Shown: positions 26,909 to 36,255, counted from the stretch's first letter. The stretch: DNA of 64,000 nt from Rhodospirillales bacterium (GCA_025352665.1 JANXSM010000029.1:1-64000), one strand, 5' to 3'. Translations and numbers: made by a program. Notes: a model not told the origin generated them from the letters alone.

Positions 26909-27547
26909 TCAACCCCATCTTAAAAACCACGCCCCCGCATCCGGGCCGCCTCCAGGCACCACCGCCGGAGCCGCAACCCCCACCGCAAATCCCAAACCCC
27001 CAGCCTTCGCCTCCGCAGCAGCAACCTCCGCAACGCCCTCATCCACAACCGCAACCGGGTCCGCCATCGCCACCACGGGCGAAAGCAACTCCGCCTCAAT
27101 CCCCAGCATCCGGCACAACGGCCGCATGATCTTGCCCAGCCGAGGCGTCCCCGCCAACAGCGCCACCATCTCAGGATCGCCCAGCAAATGGCGCAACTGG
27201 CTGGCAAACCCAGCCGCCTCGTAAGGCACCAGCCCCAGCAGCCAAGCAAACCCGCGCGGCAGCCGCGGCCAAACCGGTAGGCGCTGTGAAGACGGCGCAT
27301 TCTCGGCTTCGGCCCGAGTGCCAGCCACCCGAGGCTCAAGCACCCAACCGCCCCGATCTCGCCCAGCCCGGATCGCCGCCACCAGCGCCAAAACCCGCGT
27401 CTCGATGCGCTTGATCCGGGTCCAGATCACCAGAATCATCGCCGCTTCCATCCGCCCCCCGGCAATCCGCGCCGCCACCGCCCGCAACAGCCCATCAATG
27501 GACAGCGAGAAGCGGTCGGTTACGGAAAGGGGGGACAGAGAGAGCAT
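26909..27547 (-). CDS. Hypothetical protein, member of a paralogous family (copy 2)
   Basis: A ~212-aa paralogue of the product of 9798-10421. The shared blocks are DRFSLSI versus ERFSLSI, then LPRGFAWLLGLVPYEAAG, ASQLRHLLGDPEMVALLA, TPRLGK and RPLCRMLGIE. The region between residues about 60 and 85 differs and the Ala-rich C-terminus is unrelated, so only the core is under constraint. The ATG at 27545-27547 is used; GTG two codons upstream is an alternative. Function unknown. No catalytic motif or signal peptide is apparent. Confidence 0.65.
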   Translation of the reverse strand: MLSLSPLSVTDRFSLSIDGLLRAVAARIAGGRMEAAMILVIWTRIKRIETRVLALVAAIRAGRDRGGWVLEPRVAGTRAEAENAPSSQRLPVWPRLPRGFAWLLGLVPYEAAGFASQLRHLLGDPEMVALLAGTPRLGKIMRPLCRMLGIEAELLSPVVAMADPVAVVDEGVAEVAAAEAKAGGLGFAVGVAAPAVVPGGGPDAGAWFLRWG

Positions 27548-27583
27548 GAACACAACAAAAACATCAATGCGTCACCGACGCAA

Positions 27584-27599
27584 TACGTAACATTACGTA
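27584..27599. repeat. Palindrome upstream of hypothetical gene copy 2
   Basis: TACGTAA-CA-TTACGTA is a perfect 7-bp inverted repeat about 37 nt upstream of the gene start. It shares the TTACG/CGTAA core with the palindromes downstream of both gene copies. It could be an operator. Confidence 0.4.
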
Positions 27600-27674
27600 G
27601 AGGCTCGCAGCCAGACCATACGGGACCCTGAGATGGTGAAAGCGCAACCCGCCGAGCCCGCGCGTCATCCCGCT

Positions 27675-27926
27675 CTACCCGTGGCTGCCGCGACGATCCG
27701 AGTGGCCACCGTCAACACCGCCAATGTGGCAGTGACTGAGACCAATAATTATAGATCCAACTGGGTTATCGCTTGAACCATTTGGGACGTGGAATGTCGC
27801 TATCGCGTCACCAGGACTGTTGTTGGTAACCTCGATACTGCGGCGCCACATCAAGATCACGTCGATTACAATTGCGGACAGCATAGCGACGATCAATCCG
27901 CTCGAAACAACGCCTAGAATGGTCAT
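27675..27926 (-). CDS. Possible small single-pass membrane protein
   Basis: An 83-aa open frame with one strong hydrophobic segment at the N-terminus (LGVVSSGLIVAMLSAIVIDV, residues about 4-23), a basic WRR boundary, a polar middle and a Gly/His-rich tail (HCHIGGVDGGHSDRRGSHG) that could bind metal. It is divergent from the SDR gene, with the starts about 80 nt apart. The ribosome-binding site is weak and I recognise no family, so it may not be real. Confidence 0.4.
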   Translation of the reverse strand: MTILGVVSSGLIVAMLSAIVIDVILMWRRSIEVTNNSPGDAIATFHVPNGSSDNPVGSIIIGLSHCHIGGVDGGHSDRRGSHG

Positions 27927-28005
27927 CCGGGTTCGCCCCCGTCACGACCTGGACAACATCGCGCACAACCGTCCACCCTGCCGGCTCACAAGGAAGGTAC
28001 GCCCC

Positions 28006-28803
28006 GTGGATCTTCGTCTCAAGGATGCCGTCGTGCTCGTCACCGGCGCCAGCCGGGGCATCGGCCTCGCAACCGCCATGGAATTTGCCGCCGAAGGCTG
28101 CCATCTGGTCATTTCGGCGCGCACCCAGGCCGATCTCGACAGCGCCGCCCAAGCCTTGCATGCCAAAGCGGCATCCGTCACCGCCGTCCTCGCCGACGTG
28201 ACAATCCCGGAAGACTCGCAACGCCTGGTCGACACCGCGGTCGCAGCCCATGGCGGCATCGACGTGCTGATCAACAACGTCGGCGGCTCCGGCGGCGGCA
28301 AACGCATCCTCGACAGCACCGACGACGACTGGCGCCGCATCCTCGAAGTGAACCTGCTGCAAACGGTGCGCATGATGCGCCTCGCAACCCCCCACATGGC
28401 CGGCCGCAAAGCCCCAGCCGTGGTCAACATCGCCTCCATTTCCGGCTGGACCCCCCAACTCGCCGGCAGCGGTCAGTACGGCGCCGCCAAGGCCGCGTTG
28501 ATCTTCAACGGCGAACTCTGGGCGCTCGACCTCTGGTCCCAGGGAATCCGCCTCAACACCGTCTCGCCCGGCTCCATCCTGGTCCCCGGCAACGGCTGGG
28601 ACCGCTACCGCGAGGCCGAACCGCAAGGCTACGCCGACTACGTCACCCACGGTTTCCCGATGGGCCGCCTCGGCACCGCCGAAGAAGTCGCCGACGTCAT
28701 CGTCTTCCTCTGCTCCCCTCGCGCCCACTGGATCAACGGCCGCAACATCCCCGTCGACGGCCTCGAACAACCCTACCCCGCGCCGGGCCGCAAGCCGTTT
28801 TGA
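28006..28803 (+). CDS. Short-chain dehydrogenase/reductase (SDR)
   Basis: A 265-aa classical SDR. It has the cofactor motif TGASRGIG, the stabilising NNVGG, the active-site Ser in IASISGW, YGAAK as the Tyr-x-x-x-Lys pair, and the SPGSI segment after the catalytic region. The GTG start at 28006 has AAGGAAGG upstream. The substrate cannot be told. A pseudogene remnant of ornithine cyclodeaminase faces it on the other strand. Confidence 0.9.
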   Translation: MDLRLKDAVVLVTGASRGIGLATAMEFAAEGCHLVISARTQADLDSAAQALHAKAASVTAVLADVTIPEDSQRLVDTAVAAHGGIDVLINNVGGSGGGKRILDSTDDDWRRILEVNLLQTVRMMRLATPHMAGRKAPAVVNIASISGWTPQLAGSGQYGAAKAALIFNGELWALDLWSQGIRLNTVSPGSILVPGNGWDRYREAEPQGYADYVTHGFPMGRLGTAEEVADVIVFLCSPRAHWINGRNIPVDGLEQPYPAPGRKPF

Positions 28804-28806
28804 AAC

Positions 28807-29102
28807 TCAGGCAAACCGAAGGCGTAGGCCAATGCCAAGCCGCTCGCTTTTCGGCAGCATGGCGTGTCCCAACGCGATGTCGGTCAGCGACAACGCCACG
28901 GCGCTCATCGTGCCGTAGGGCACCACGAACGCGCCGGGCTTGATCCACGCAGTGTGCAGCATCGACCCCGGCGCATCGAGGCGCGACGCCTCGACCACCG
29001 TTCGCCACGCCCCTGAATGGCCAGGCTACCTTCGATCACTTCGAGGATTTAATCATCGCTGATATCGAGCCGATTCAGATAGGTGATGTAGATCGGTGGC
29101 AT
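28807..29102 (-). pseudogene. Ornithine cyclodeaminase pseudogene (internally deleted, with stop and frameshift)
   Basis: Reading from 29102, the first codons give MPPIYITYLNRLDISDD followed by an in-frame TAA, then ILEVIEGSLAIQGRGE, which is the usual N-terminus of ornithine cyclodeaminase/mu-crystallin proteins. After a frame change the sequence jumps to the family's C-terminal part: VVEASRLDAPGSMLHTAWIK and PGAFVVPYGTMSAVALSLTD. About 150 central residues, including the NAD-binding fold, are missing, and the C-terminus is cut. It starts 14 nt after the urocanase stop and was probably cotranscribed with it. Confidence 0.75.
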
Positions 29103-29116
29103 GGCGATCTTGCTCG

Positions 29117-30781
29117 TCACAAAATCCCCGGAAGGTCGAGGCCGTGGGCGCGCGCGCTGTCCAGCGCCGTTTCATAGCCGGCGTCGGCATGGCGCATCAC
29201 GCCGCTGGCCGGATCGTTCCACAACACGCGAGCCAGTCGTCGCGCCGCGGCCTCGGTGCCGTCTGCCACGATCACCATGCCGGCGTGCTGCGAAAACCCC
29301 AGGCCGACGCCGCCGCCATGATGCAGCGAAACCCAGGTGGCACCGGATGCGGTGTTGAGCAAAGCGTTGAGCAAGGGCCAGTCCGAAACAGCGTCCGAGC
29401 CATCGCGCATCGCCTCGGTCTCGCGGTTGGGGGACGCCACCGAACCACTGTCGAGATGATCGCGTCCGATCACGATGGGCGCCGAAAGCTCGCCGCGCGC
29501 CACCATCTCGTTGAACGCCAGCCCCAGCCGGTGGCGATCGCCAAGCCCCACCCAGCAGATCCGCGCCGGCAGTCCCTGAAACCGGATGCGCGCGCGGGCC
29601 ATGTCGAGCCAGTTGTGCAGATGCGCACCATTTGGCATCAGCTCCTTCACCTTCTGGTCGGTGCGGTAGATATCCTCGGGGTCGCCGGAAAGTGCCGCCC
29701 ACCGGAACGGCCCCACGCCACGGCAGAACAGCGGGCGGATATAGGCCGGAACGAAGCCCGGAAAGTCGAAGGCATCGGCCACACCTTCTTCCAGCGCCAC
29801 CTGGCGGATGTTGTTGCCGTAGTCGAGCGTGGGCACCCCGGCGCGATGAAAATCCAGCATCGCCCGCACATGGATCGCCATCGACGCGCGGGCCTCGGCG
29901 GTGACGGCTTTCGGATCGCTCTGCTTGCGGGCTTCCCACTGGTCCAGCGTCCACCCGCGCGGCAAATATCCGTTCAGCGGATCATGCGCGGAGGTCTGGT
30001 CGGTCACCACATCTGGTCGGATGCCGCGGCGGAATATCTCCGGAAACACATCGGCGGTGTTGCCAAGCAAACCGATCGACACCGGCTTGCCGTTTCGTTT
30101 TGCCTCGTCCAACATCGCCATCGCTTCATCGAGGCTGGCCGCCTGACGGTCCAGATAGCCAGTACGCAACCGCATTTCGATGCGGCTTGCCTGGCATTCC
30201 ACCGCAAGCAAGCTGGCTCCCGCCATGGTCGCGGCCAGTGGCTGCGCGCCACCCATGCCGCCGAGCCCGCCGGTCAGAATCCAGCGACCGGCGAGCGTTC
30301 CCCCGTAATGCTGGCGGCCAACCTCCACGAAGGTCTCGTAGGTGCCCTGCACGATGCCCTGGCTGCCGATATAGATCCACGAGCCGGCCGTCATCTGGCC
30401 GTACATCATCAGCCCCTTGCGATCCAGCTCGTGGAAATGCTCCCAGGTCGCCCAATGCGGCACCAGGTTGGAATTGGCGATCAGCACCCGCGGCGCATCG
30501 GCATGGGTGCGGAACACGCCGACTGGCTTGCCCGACTGCACCAGCAGAGTCTGGTCCTCCTCCAGCCTCCGCAGCGCGTGCACGATCCGGTCGAAACTTT
30601 CCCAGTCTCGCGCCGCCCGGCCGATGCCGCCGTACACCACGAGTTCCTCAGGCCGCTCTGCCACTTCGGCGTCAAGGTTGTTCATCAACATGCGCATCGG
30701 CGCCTCGGTCAGCCACGAGCGCGCCGTGATCTCGCTGCCACGAGGCGCTCGCACATGGCGCATATTGTCGAGGCGAGTCAT
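29117..30781 (-). CDS. hutU: Urocanate hydratase (urocanase)
   Basis: A 554-aa enzyme of histidine degradation that converts urocanate to imidazolone propionate using bound NAD. It is full length, with the NAD-binding glycine-rich [10 protein letters not shown], the active-site region around [20 protein letters not shown] and the C-terminal [21 protein letters not shown]. The ATG at 30779-30781 has GGAG 8 nt upstream. None of hutH, hutI, hutG/F or hutC is in the window, and the gene just downstream is a wrecked ornithine cyclodeaminase, so this is an orphan piece of the pathway here. Confidence 0.96.
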   Translation of the reverse strand: MTRLDNMRHVRAPRGSEITARSWLTEAPMRMLMNNLDAEVAERPEELVVYGGIGRAARDWESFDRIVHALRRLEEDQTLLVQSGKPVGVFRTHADAPRVLIANSNLVPHWATWEHFHELDRKGLMMYGQMTAGSWIYIGSQGIVQGTYETFVEVGRQHYGGTLAGRWILTGGLGGMGGAQPLAATMAGASLLAVECQASRIEMRLRTGYLDRQAASLDEAMAMLDEAKRNGKPVSIGLLGNTADVFPEIFRRGIRPDVVTDQTSAHDPLNGYLPRGWTLDQWEARKQSDPKAVTAEARASMAIHVRAMLDFHRAGVPTLDYGNNIRQVALEEGVADAFDFPGFVPAYIRPLFCRGVGPFRWAALSGDPEDIYRTDQKVKELMPNGAHLHNWLDMARARIRFQGLPARICWVGLGDRHRLGLAFNEMVARGELSAPIVIGRDHLDSGSVASPNRETEAMRDGSDAVSDWPLLNALLNTASGATWVSLHHGGGVGLGFSQHAGMVIVADGTEAAARRLARVLWNDPASGVMRHADAGYETALDSARAHGLDLPGIL

Positions 30782-30890
30782 GCCAAATCTCCTGCAGAAA
30801 CTACATGGAACCGGATCAAACCGGGTATTGGTTGTTCTCGTCAACCGAACCCCATAGGGTTCCCACAGTGTGGTGAAAGGCAACGCCCAG

Positions 30891-31778
30891 ATGGCGATGG
30901 CAAAGGCTGGTGACAAAACACAGCAGCCGGTTCAATCGCGGCCGACGACTGCGGGCATCTTTCGCCAGCGCCTGCAAGCCGTGCTCGATCGCTCGGGGCT
31001 CAACCAGGCGGCCTTCGCCCGACTGACACAGGTGGATCGGTCGACCTTGTCGCAGTTGTTGCAAGCCGATGGGCCTCGCCTGCCGCGCGCAGACACGCTG
31101 GTGGCGGTGGCCAGCGCCTGCCACGTCTCGGCGGACTGGCTGCTCGGACTGACCCAACGCGAGGAGATCGGCTCCGAAATCGTCGAGGCGATGCTGCAAG
31201 TCGAAAGCCATGCCCGCGTGCCGATCGACGAACGCTTCGTCGGCTGGCTGCGCGAGGCGGAAGGCTACCGTATTCGCACGGTGCCCGAGGGCATTCCCGA
31301 CTTTCTCAAGACCGAGGAGGTGATCCGTTTCGAATACCACGTGAACCTGTCGCAATCGGACAGCGGATTGGAAGCCGTCGAGGCGCGGCTGGCGACCATG
31401 CGACGCACGGATGGCGATCTCGAAGTGTGCTCGTCGGTGCAGGCGTTCTCCGCCCTGGCGCAGGCCGAGGGCAAATGGAACGGCTTGAGCCTGGCTGCGC
31501 GACGGCGGCAGATCCGGCATATCATTCAGCAGATCGAAGAACTTTATCCCAGTCTGCGGCTGTATCTTTACACATTGACCGACACCTACGCCAACCCGTT
31601 CACCCTGTTCGGCCCGAAGCGCGTGGTGTTGTTTCTCGGAACGCATTATTTGGTGCTGAACGGCGCCGATCACGTGCGGCTGTTCCACCGCCGGTTCGAC
31701 GAGTTGATCCGCCAGGCGGTGGTGCATCCCAACCAGGTCACCTCGACATTGCAGGGTCTACTGGCAAAACTCGGATAA
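30891..31778 (+). CDS. XRE-family transcriptional regulator with large C-terminal domain
   Basis: About 295 aa. An N-terminal Cro/CI-type helix-turn-helix ([20 protein letters not shown], then [11 protein letters not shown] and the [10 protein letters not shown] end of the fold) is followed by ~200 residues of uncharacterised sensor-like sequence. In-frame GTGs at 30870 and 30873 could lengthen it by up to seven residues. It is divergent from hutU with about 110 bp between starts, so it may control hutU, though it is not of the HutC type. Its 3' end overlaps the convergent desaturase by 41 nt. Confidence 0.82.
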   Translation: MAMAKAGDKTQQPVQSRPTTAGIFRQRLQAVLDRSGLNQAAFARLTQVDRSTLSQLLQADGPRLPRADTLVAVASACHVSADWLLGLTQREEIGSEIVEAMLQVESHARVPIDERFVGWLREAEGYRIRTVPEGIPDFLKTEEVIRFEYHVNLSQSDSGLEAVEARLATMRRTDGDLEVCSSVQAFSALAQAEGKWNGLSLAARRRQIRHIIQQIEELYPSLRLYLYTLTDTYANPFTLFGPKRVVLFLGTHYLVLNGADHVRLFHRRFDELIRQAVVHPNQVTSTLQGLLAKLG

Positions 31779-32703
31779 TCGGATGCGCCACCGCGTCATG
31801 GGCGGTGAACAGGTAGCGACGCGCGACATCGAGGTAGCCGTCATAGACGAGCTGGCCGTTTCCGCACAGCAGCGACTGGCGATTTTGCCTGTACCAGCCT
31901 GGAAGTTTGTACCAGGCGAGGCTGGGGCGCGCGTGATGGGCGGCGTGCAGGTTGTTGAACAGGAACAACGGACCGAGCACCCAGGCGTTCTCGACCACAG
32001 CGGTACGCTCGGCCACGCCATCGGCCGCCTTGTGTTCGGCAAACGACCGGATCAGCGACAGCGAAACCGCCGGATAGAGCACGCCCAGAACGTAGTACAG
32101 CAGGCTCATGTGGCAGACGGCCACGAGCCAGACCAGCACGAGTGCCACGAAAGCCAGGTGCCATGCCCAGGCGCGCAGCACCATGGCATCGCCCGCCCGC
32201 ATCAGCCGCACCTGCGCCCGCAGAAACAGCGGCACGGTCCAGGCGGGGCCGATCAGCAACCGCCCAGCAAAAGTCTTCTGCGCCCGCAGCAGCAGGTGCG
32301 TGCAACGGCCGCAATTCACCCAGTCGGAGACTGCAAGATATCGCGATTCCGGATCGTCGAGCGGGTCCGTCAGATGCTCGTCGGCGTGGTGCACGAGATG
32401 GGTGCTGCGATAACTGTCATAGGGCAGCCACAGCGCCACCGGCAACGAAGCCAGCCCGCGGTTGAACCAGCCCCACCGTGTCGGATGGCCATGCACCATT
32501 TCGTGCTGCAGGGAGCCGTGCCAGGCGATGACCCAGGCCAGCGAGGGTGTCAGCACCCACCAGGGAAGCTCCTGCTGCCACCAGGTGAGCCCGAACCACG
32601 CCGCATGCACGCCTACCACCAGCAGCAAGGTGGGCCATTCCACACCACGCCGAGCCGGCGTGCCGCTCCCGCGTGACGGGTGATCCTTCGTTCTCACCGG
32701 CAT
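31738..32703 (-). CDS. Membrane fatty-acid desaturase / hydroxylase family protein
   Basis: A 321-aa membrane di-iron protein with the three histidine boxes H62GSLQHEMVH, H102LVHHADEH and a late HAAHHARP, set among four or more hydrophobic segments. Such proteins desaturate or hydroxylate acyl chains or carotenoids using O2 and an electron donor. No ferredoxin or reductase gene is adjacent. The gene stands alone between the XRE regulator (convergent, 41-nt overlap) and a divergent sugar kinase. The 195-bp region 32704-32898 holds no other gene that I can see. Confidence 0.87.
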   Translation of the reverse strand: MPVRTKDHPSRGSGTPARRGVEWPTLLLVVGVHAAWFGLTWWQQELPWWVLTPSLAWVIAWHGSLQHEMVHGHPTRWGWFNRGLASLPVALWLPYDSYRSTHLVHHADEHLTDPLDDPESRYLAVSDWVNCGRCTHLLLRAQKTFAGRLLIGPAWTVPLFLRAQVRLMRAGDAMVLRAWAWHLAFVALVLVWLVAVCHMSLLYYVLGVLYPAVSLSLIRSFAEHKAADGVAERTAVVENAWVLGPLFLFNNLHAAHHARPSLAWYKLPGWYRQNRQSLLCGNGQLVYDGYLDVARRYLFTAHDAVAHPIIRVLPVDPAMSR

Positions 32704-32898
32704 TCTTTCAAATTCGAGAATTCATCATCAGGGGAACGTTCTTGTCGGGCAACGCTCATCATGTGGAAACCAGCCGCGTGGCGTAACATCGCGATATCAG
32801 TGCGATACAATACGCGGCATAACGCTTACAAATATCCCAGAACGTAGCGGATACGATCGTGCAGACGCGTCGCGGATGGCGCGCTACGATGCCGCGTC

Positions 32899-33762
32899 AT
32901 GCTTTTTGTCCTCGGCAATGCTTCCATCGACGTCACACTGAACGTGCCGCAGCTTCCCCGCCCGGGAGAGACGCTGATGGCGCATGGCATCGTTCGTGCG
33001 CCGGGCGGCAAGGGGCTCAACCAGGCCGTGGTCGCAGCACGCGCAGGCACGCCGGTACGCTTCTGCGCGCCGCTCGGGCGTGAGGCCGAAGCCCATTTCA
33101 TCCGCACTCTGCTGGCAGATGAACCGGGGCTCGACACGCGTTGGATCGACACCGACCTGCCCAGCGATCTCTCCACGCTGATCGTCGCCGCCGGCGGCGA
33201 TAACTGCATCGTCAGCACCGGCGATTGTGCGCCGGCGATCACCCCAGCCATCGCCGCGGCTTTCGCAGCAGACATGGGACCGCAGGACTGGTTGCTGGTG
33301 CAAGGCAATCTCGGCGAGGCCGCAACGCGCGCCGCGGTGTCTCGCGCGCCGCATGTTATCTTCAACACCGCACCCATTCGCTGGCGGGCGCGGGCCTTGT
33401 GCCAGAGCTGCACCATCGTGGTGGCCAACGCAGGCGAAGCCACCGAGCTCACCGGCCTCGATGATCTCGCAGCCGCTGCGTCAGCCCTTGGAGGGGCCAC
33501 GGGGATCGTCACATGCGGTGGCGTCGGCTGCATCGTGGCCACCGCGGACGGTATCGCAAGCCTGCCCGCGCCCAGCGTGCGCGTGGTCGACACCACTGGC
33601 GCCGGCGACACATTCTGTGGCGTGCTCGCCGCCGCGCGGGCGCAAGGCATCTCGCTGCTTGAAGCCGTCGCGTGGGCCCAACGCGCTGCGGCTCTCAGCG
33701 TGACCCGTGCTGGATGTTTCGCAGCCCTGCCCACAGCCGCCGAGTTGGCGGCTCTTGCCTGA
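32899..33762 (+). CDS. PfkB/ribokinase-family carbohydrate kinase
   Basis: A 287-aa kinase of the ribokinase fold. It starts with FVLGNASIDVTLNVPQLPRPG, has the substrate motif PGGKGLNQAVVAARAG and the C-terminal catalytic signature DTTGAGDTFCGVLAA, with the Asp base in GAGD. The sugar is not determined. It opens a plus-strand cluster with a sugar-acid dehydratase-like enzyme, an ABC importer and a class II aldolase, which fits phosphorylation of a sugar-acid breakdown product. Confidence 0.88.
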   Translation: MLFVLGNASIDVTLNVPQLPRPGETLMAHGIVRAPGGKGLNQAVVAARAGTPVRFCAPLGREAEAHFIRTLLADEPGLDTRWIDTDLPSDLSTLIVAAGGDNCIVSTGDCAPAITPAIAAAFAADMGPQDWLLVQGNLGEAATRAAVSRAPHVIFNTAPIRWRARALCQSCTIVVANAGEATELTGLDDLAAAASALGGATGIVTCGGVGCIVATADGIASLPAPSVRVVDTTGAGDTFCGVLAAARAQGISLLEAVAWAQRAAALSVTRAGCFAALPTAAELAALA

Positions 33763-33817
33763 AACCGGCCGCCGGTTCAGCCTTCCCGGCGCGCCACAAC
33801 GAGACGGATGACCGCCC

Positions 33818-35032
33818 ATGAAGATCCAGTCGCTCAAGACCTTCGTCGTCGGCAATCCGCCCCCCACCTTCGGTGGCCGCTATTTCCTGTTCCTCAAGCT
33901 GGTCACCGACACCGGCATCGAAGGCGTCGGCGAGGTCTATACCGCAACCTTCGGCCCCAACACCGTCGTCGCCATGATCGAAGACGTGTTCGCCCATCAC
34001 GTGGAAGGGGCCGACCCCTTCGCGATCGAGCGGCTGTGGCGCAACGTCTACGGCCGCGGCTATTCCGGCCGGCCAGACCTGTCGCTGATGGCGGTCCTGT
34101 CCGGTATCGAAATGGCTTTGTGGGACATCATCGGCAAGGCGGTCGACAAACCCGTCTATCAGCTGATGGGCGGCCGTGTGCACGAGCGGCTGCGCAGCTA
34201 CACCTATCTCTATCCCCGCCCGGAGCGCGGCGAGCACGCCTATTCGCCCTCCAAGGTTTACGACGATCCCGATGCCGCCGCCGAGCGTGCCCTCGAATAC
34301 GTGGAGATGGGTTTCACCGCGGTGAAGTTCGATCCCGCCGGCGCCTTCTCCACCCATGATCCCCGCCAGCCGAGCCTGGAGCGGCTGGACCTGTCGGAGC
34401 GTTTCTGCCGCCGCATCCGTGAAGCGGTCGGGCCGCGCTGCGACCTGCTGTTCGGCACCCACGGGCAGTTCACCGCCTCCGGCGCCATCCGCCTGGCGCG
34501 GCGGCTGGAGGCCTATGACCCGCTGTGGTTCGAGGAGCCGGTGCCACCGGAAATGCCGGAGGAGATGGCGCTGGTCGCCCGCGCCACCAGCATTCCCATC
34601 GCCGCCGGCGAACGGCTTGCCACCAAATATGAATTCGCCCGGCTGATCGAAACCAAGGCTGCCTCGATCTTGCAGATGAACCTTGGCCGCGTCGGCGGCT
34701 TGCTCGAAGCCAAAAAGATTGCCGGCATGGCGGAGGCGCATTACTGCCAGATCGCACCGCATCTGTACTGCGGCCCGATCGTGGCGGCGGCGAACATCCA
34801 GCTCGCCACCTGCAGCCCGAACTTCCTGATCCTCGAAAGCATCGAACGGTTCGACGGGTTTTTCGCCCAGCTGCTGCACACGCCGATCCGCTGGGAAGAC
34901 GGCTATGTCATTCCGCCCACAGCGCCTGGCCTTGGCGTGGAGCTCAACGAGGCGGTTGCTCTGGCACATCCATACACCGGCTCCGCCTTGCATCTGGTTC
35001 CGTTCTTCGGCCCCGTCCCCGCGGACCAGTAG
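33818..35032 (+). CDS. Enolase-superfamily sugar-acid dehydratase (mandelate racemase / galactonate dehydratase-like)
   Basis: A 404-aa protein with the N-terminal capping domain and a TIM barrel. Likely metal and catalytic residues lie in AVKFDPAG (Lys), GTHGQF, WFEEPVPPE (Glu), AAGERLATKYEF (Glu) and the late APHLYCGP histidine. This layout matches acid-sugar dehydratases of the galactonate/mannonate group, which give 2-keto-3-deoxy acids. Downstream class II aldolase and upstream kinase genes fit that pathway. A strong hairpin follows the stop. Confidence 0.87.
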   Translation: MKIQSLKTFVVGNPPPTFGGRYFLFLKLVTDTGIEGVGEVYTATFGPNTVVAMIEDVFAHHVEGADPFAIERLWRNVYGRGYSGRPDLSLMAVLSGIEMALWDIIGKAVDKPVYQLMGGRVHERLRSYTYLYPRPERGEHAYSPSKVYDDPDAAAERALEYVEMGFTAVKFDPAGAFSTHDPRQPSLERLDLSERFCRRIREAVGPRCDLLFGTHGQFTASGAIRLARRLEAYDPLWFEEPVPPEMPEEMALVARATSIPIAAGERLATKYEFARLIETKAASILQMNLGRVGGLLEAKKIAGMAEAHYCQIAPHLYCGPIVAAANIQLATCSPNFLILESIERFDGFFAQLLHTPIRWEDGYVIPPTAPGLGVELNEAVALAHPYTGSALHLVPFFGPVPADQ

Positions 35033-35033
35033 C

Positions 35034-35079
35034 GCTGGTGCCGGGTCGCTTCCGATGGGCGAAGCGACCCGGCACCAGC
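35034..35079. terminator. 19-bp perfect GC-rich hairpin
   Basis: The arms at 35034-35052 and 35061-35079 (beginning GCTGGTGCCGGG and ending CCCGGCACCAGC) pair perfectly around an 8-nt loop. It starts 1 nt after the dehydratase stop. There is no U-run, so it may act as an attenuator or mRNA 3'-end stabiliser rather than a classic intrinsic terminator. The remaining ~170 bp before the next gene show nothing else. Confidence 0.7.
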
Positions 35080-35248
35080 CGGCCCATCTTCATCGACCTT
35101 GATCTGGCGCAAGGTCTCGTCGCGTTCCGCCTCCATGGCGGGGGACTGCGTTCGAGGCGGAGCAGGCGAGGGTGCCTGCGGTTGCGCTGCAGGGCGCGCA
35201 TGATAGGCTCGCCACAAAGCACTGCAAAACAGGCCGTGGGGGGCGAAC

Positions 35249-36250
35249 ATGAAGCGCAGGACACATGGATTGATGAGCTTTCGCGTCGTGATGGGCGTGC
35301 TGGCGGGCTCGCTCGCAGCGGGTTCCGCCGATGCGCAGGCGCCGTTGAAAATCTGGCGCCACGGCGTCATCGAGCCAAAAAGCGACGCCGGCTTCGTGAT
35401 ACTGCCGACCGAGGAGCGCTTCACCGCACCCCAGGGCATTCGCGTCGAGGTCACGCCGATCCAAAGCGACCAGGTCGGCCTCAAGGGCCTGCTGGGCGGC
35501 GATCTCGACAGCTACGAGGGTGCGCCCGGCAGCGGCATCGTGGCGGCAGCGCACGGGGCGGATGTCAAGATCCTCGGCTGCGCCTGGCCACAGCTCGTGC
35601 ACGGCATCTTCGTGCGCAGCGACGTGAAGGACCTCAAGGATCTGAAGGGCCGCAACTTCGGCATCTCCTCACCCGGTTCCATGCCCGACTTCGTCATCCG
35701 CGCCGCGTTGAAGGATGCGGGGCTGACGCCGCAGGATATCAACCCCGCCAGCCTTGGCGGCGACACCGAACGGTTCAAGGCGCTGTCCGCCGGCGTGGTC
35801 GACGGCGCGGTGATCTCCACCGAATATCTGCCGATCGCCCCTGCGTCCATCAAGCTGCTGGCGGCGGCGCGCGACCTGATGCCGCAGTTCCTGCGCGGCT
35901 GCGCCATGACCACCCAGGCAACGCTCACCAAACGACGCGACGATGCGGTGCGTTTCATGGCCGCCGAAATCTCGGGCCTGCGCTTCGCCGTCGCCAACAA
36001 GGCCGACGAGGTCGCCGCCACCCAGCGCATCACCCACGCCAGGGCCGACGATCCGCGGGCCGCCTTCCTGTTCGATGAAGCCACCAAACATCACGACGTG
36101 GACGCCGAGATGCCCCTGCCGATCGACAAGCTCGCCTGGCTGCAAGACCTGCTGGTGCGCACCGGCACGCTCAAACTGCCCACCGATGTCAGCAAGATCG
36201 TCGATCCCTCGATCCGGGCAGACGCACTGAAGCGGCTGGCGGGGCAGTAG
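35249..36250 (+). CDS. ABC transporter substrate-binding protein, NitT/TauT (SsuA-like) type
   Basis: A 333-aa periplasmic binding protein with a signal peptide ending near SADA-Q. It has the NMT1/SsuA-like sequence KDLKDLKGRNFGISSPGSMP and a VVDGAVISTEY ligand loop. Members bind sulfonates, nitrate, pyrimidine precursors or aromatic acids. The ligand here is unknown, and the flanking sugar-acid genes argue for a sugar acid or related carboxylate. The ATPase gene follows after 5 nt. Confidence 0.86.
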   Translation: MKRRTHGLMSFRVVMGVLAGSLAAGSADAQAPLKIWRHGVIEPKSDAGFVILPTEERFTAPQGIRVEVTPIQSDQVGLKGLLGGDLDSYEGAPGSGIVAAAHGADVKILGCAWPQLVHGIFVRSDVKDLKDLKGRNFGISSPGSMPDFVIRAALKDAGLTPQDINPASLGGDTERFKALSAGVVDGAVISTEYLPIAPASIKLLAAARDLMPQFLRGCAMTTQATLTKRRDDAVRFMAAEISGLRFAVANKADEVAATQRITHARADDPRAAFLFDEATKHHDVDAEMPLPIDKLAWLQDLLVRTGTLKLPTDVSKIVDPSIRADALKRLAGQ

Positions 36251-36255
36251 CGCAC

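Noticed and set aside
29096-30913. 605-aa plus-strand open frame opposite hutU
   Set aside because: Urocanase on the minus strand is canonical and full length. The plus-strand frame has no motif and an arginine/histidine-rich shadow composition.
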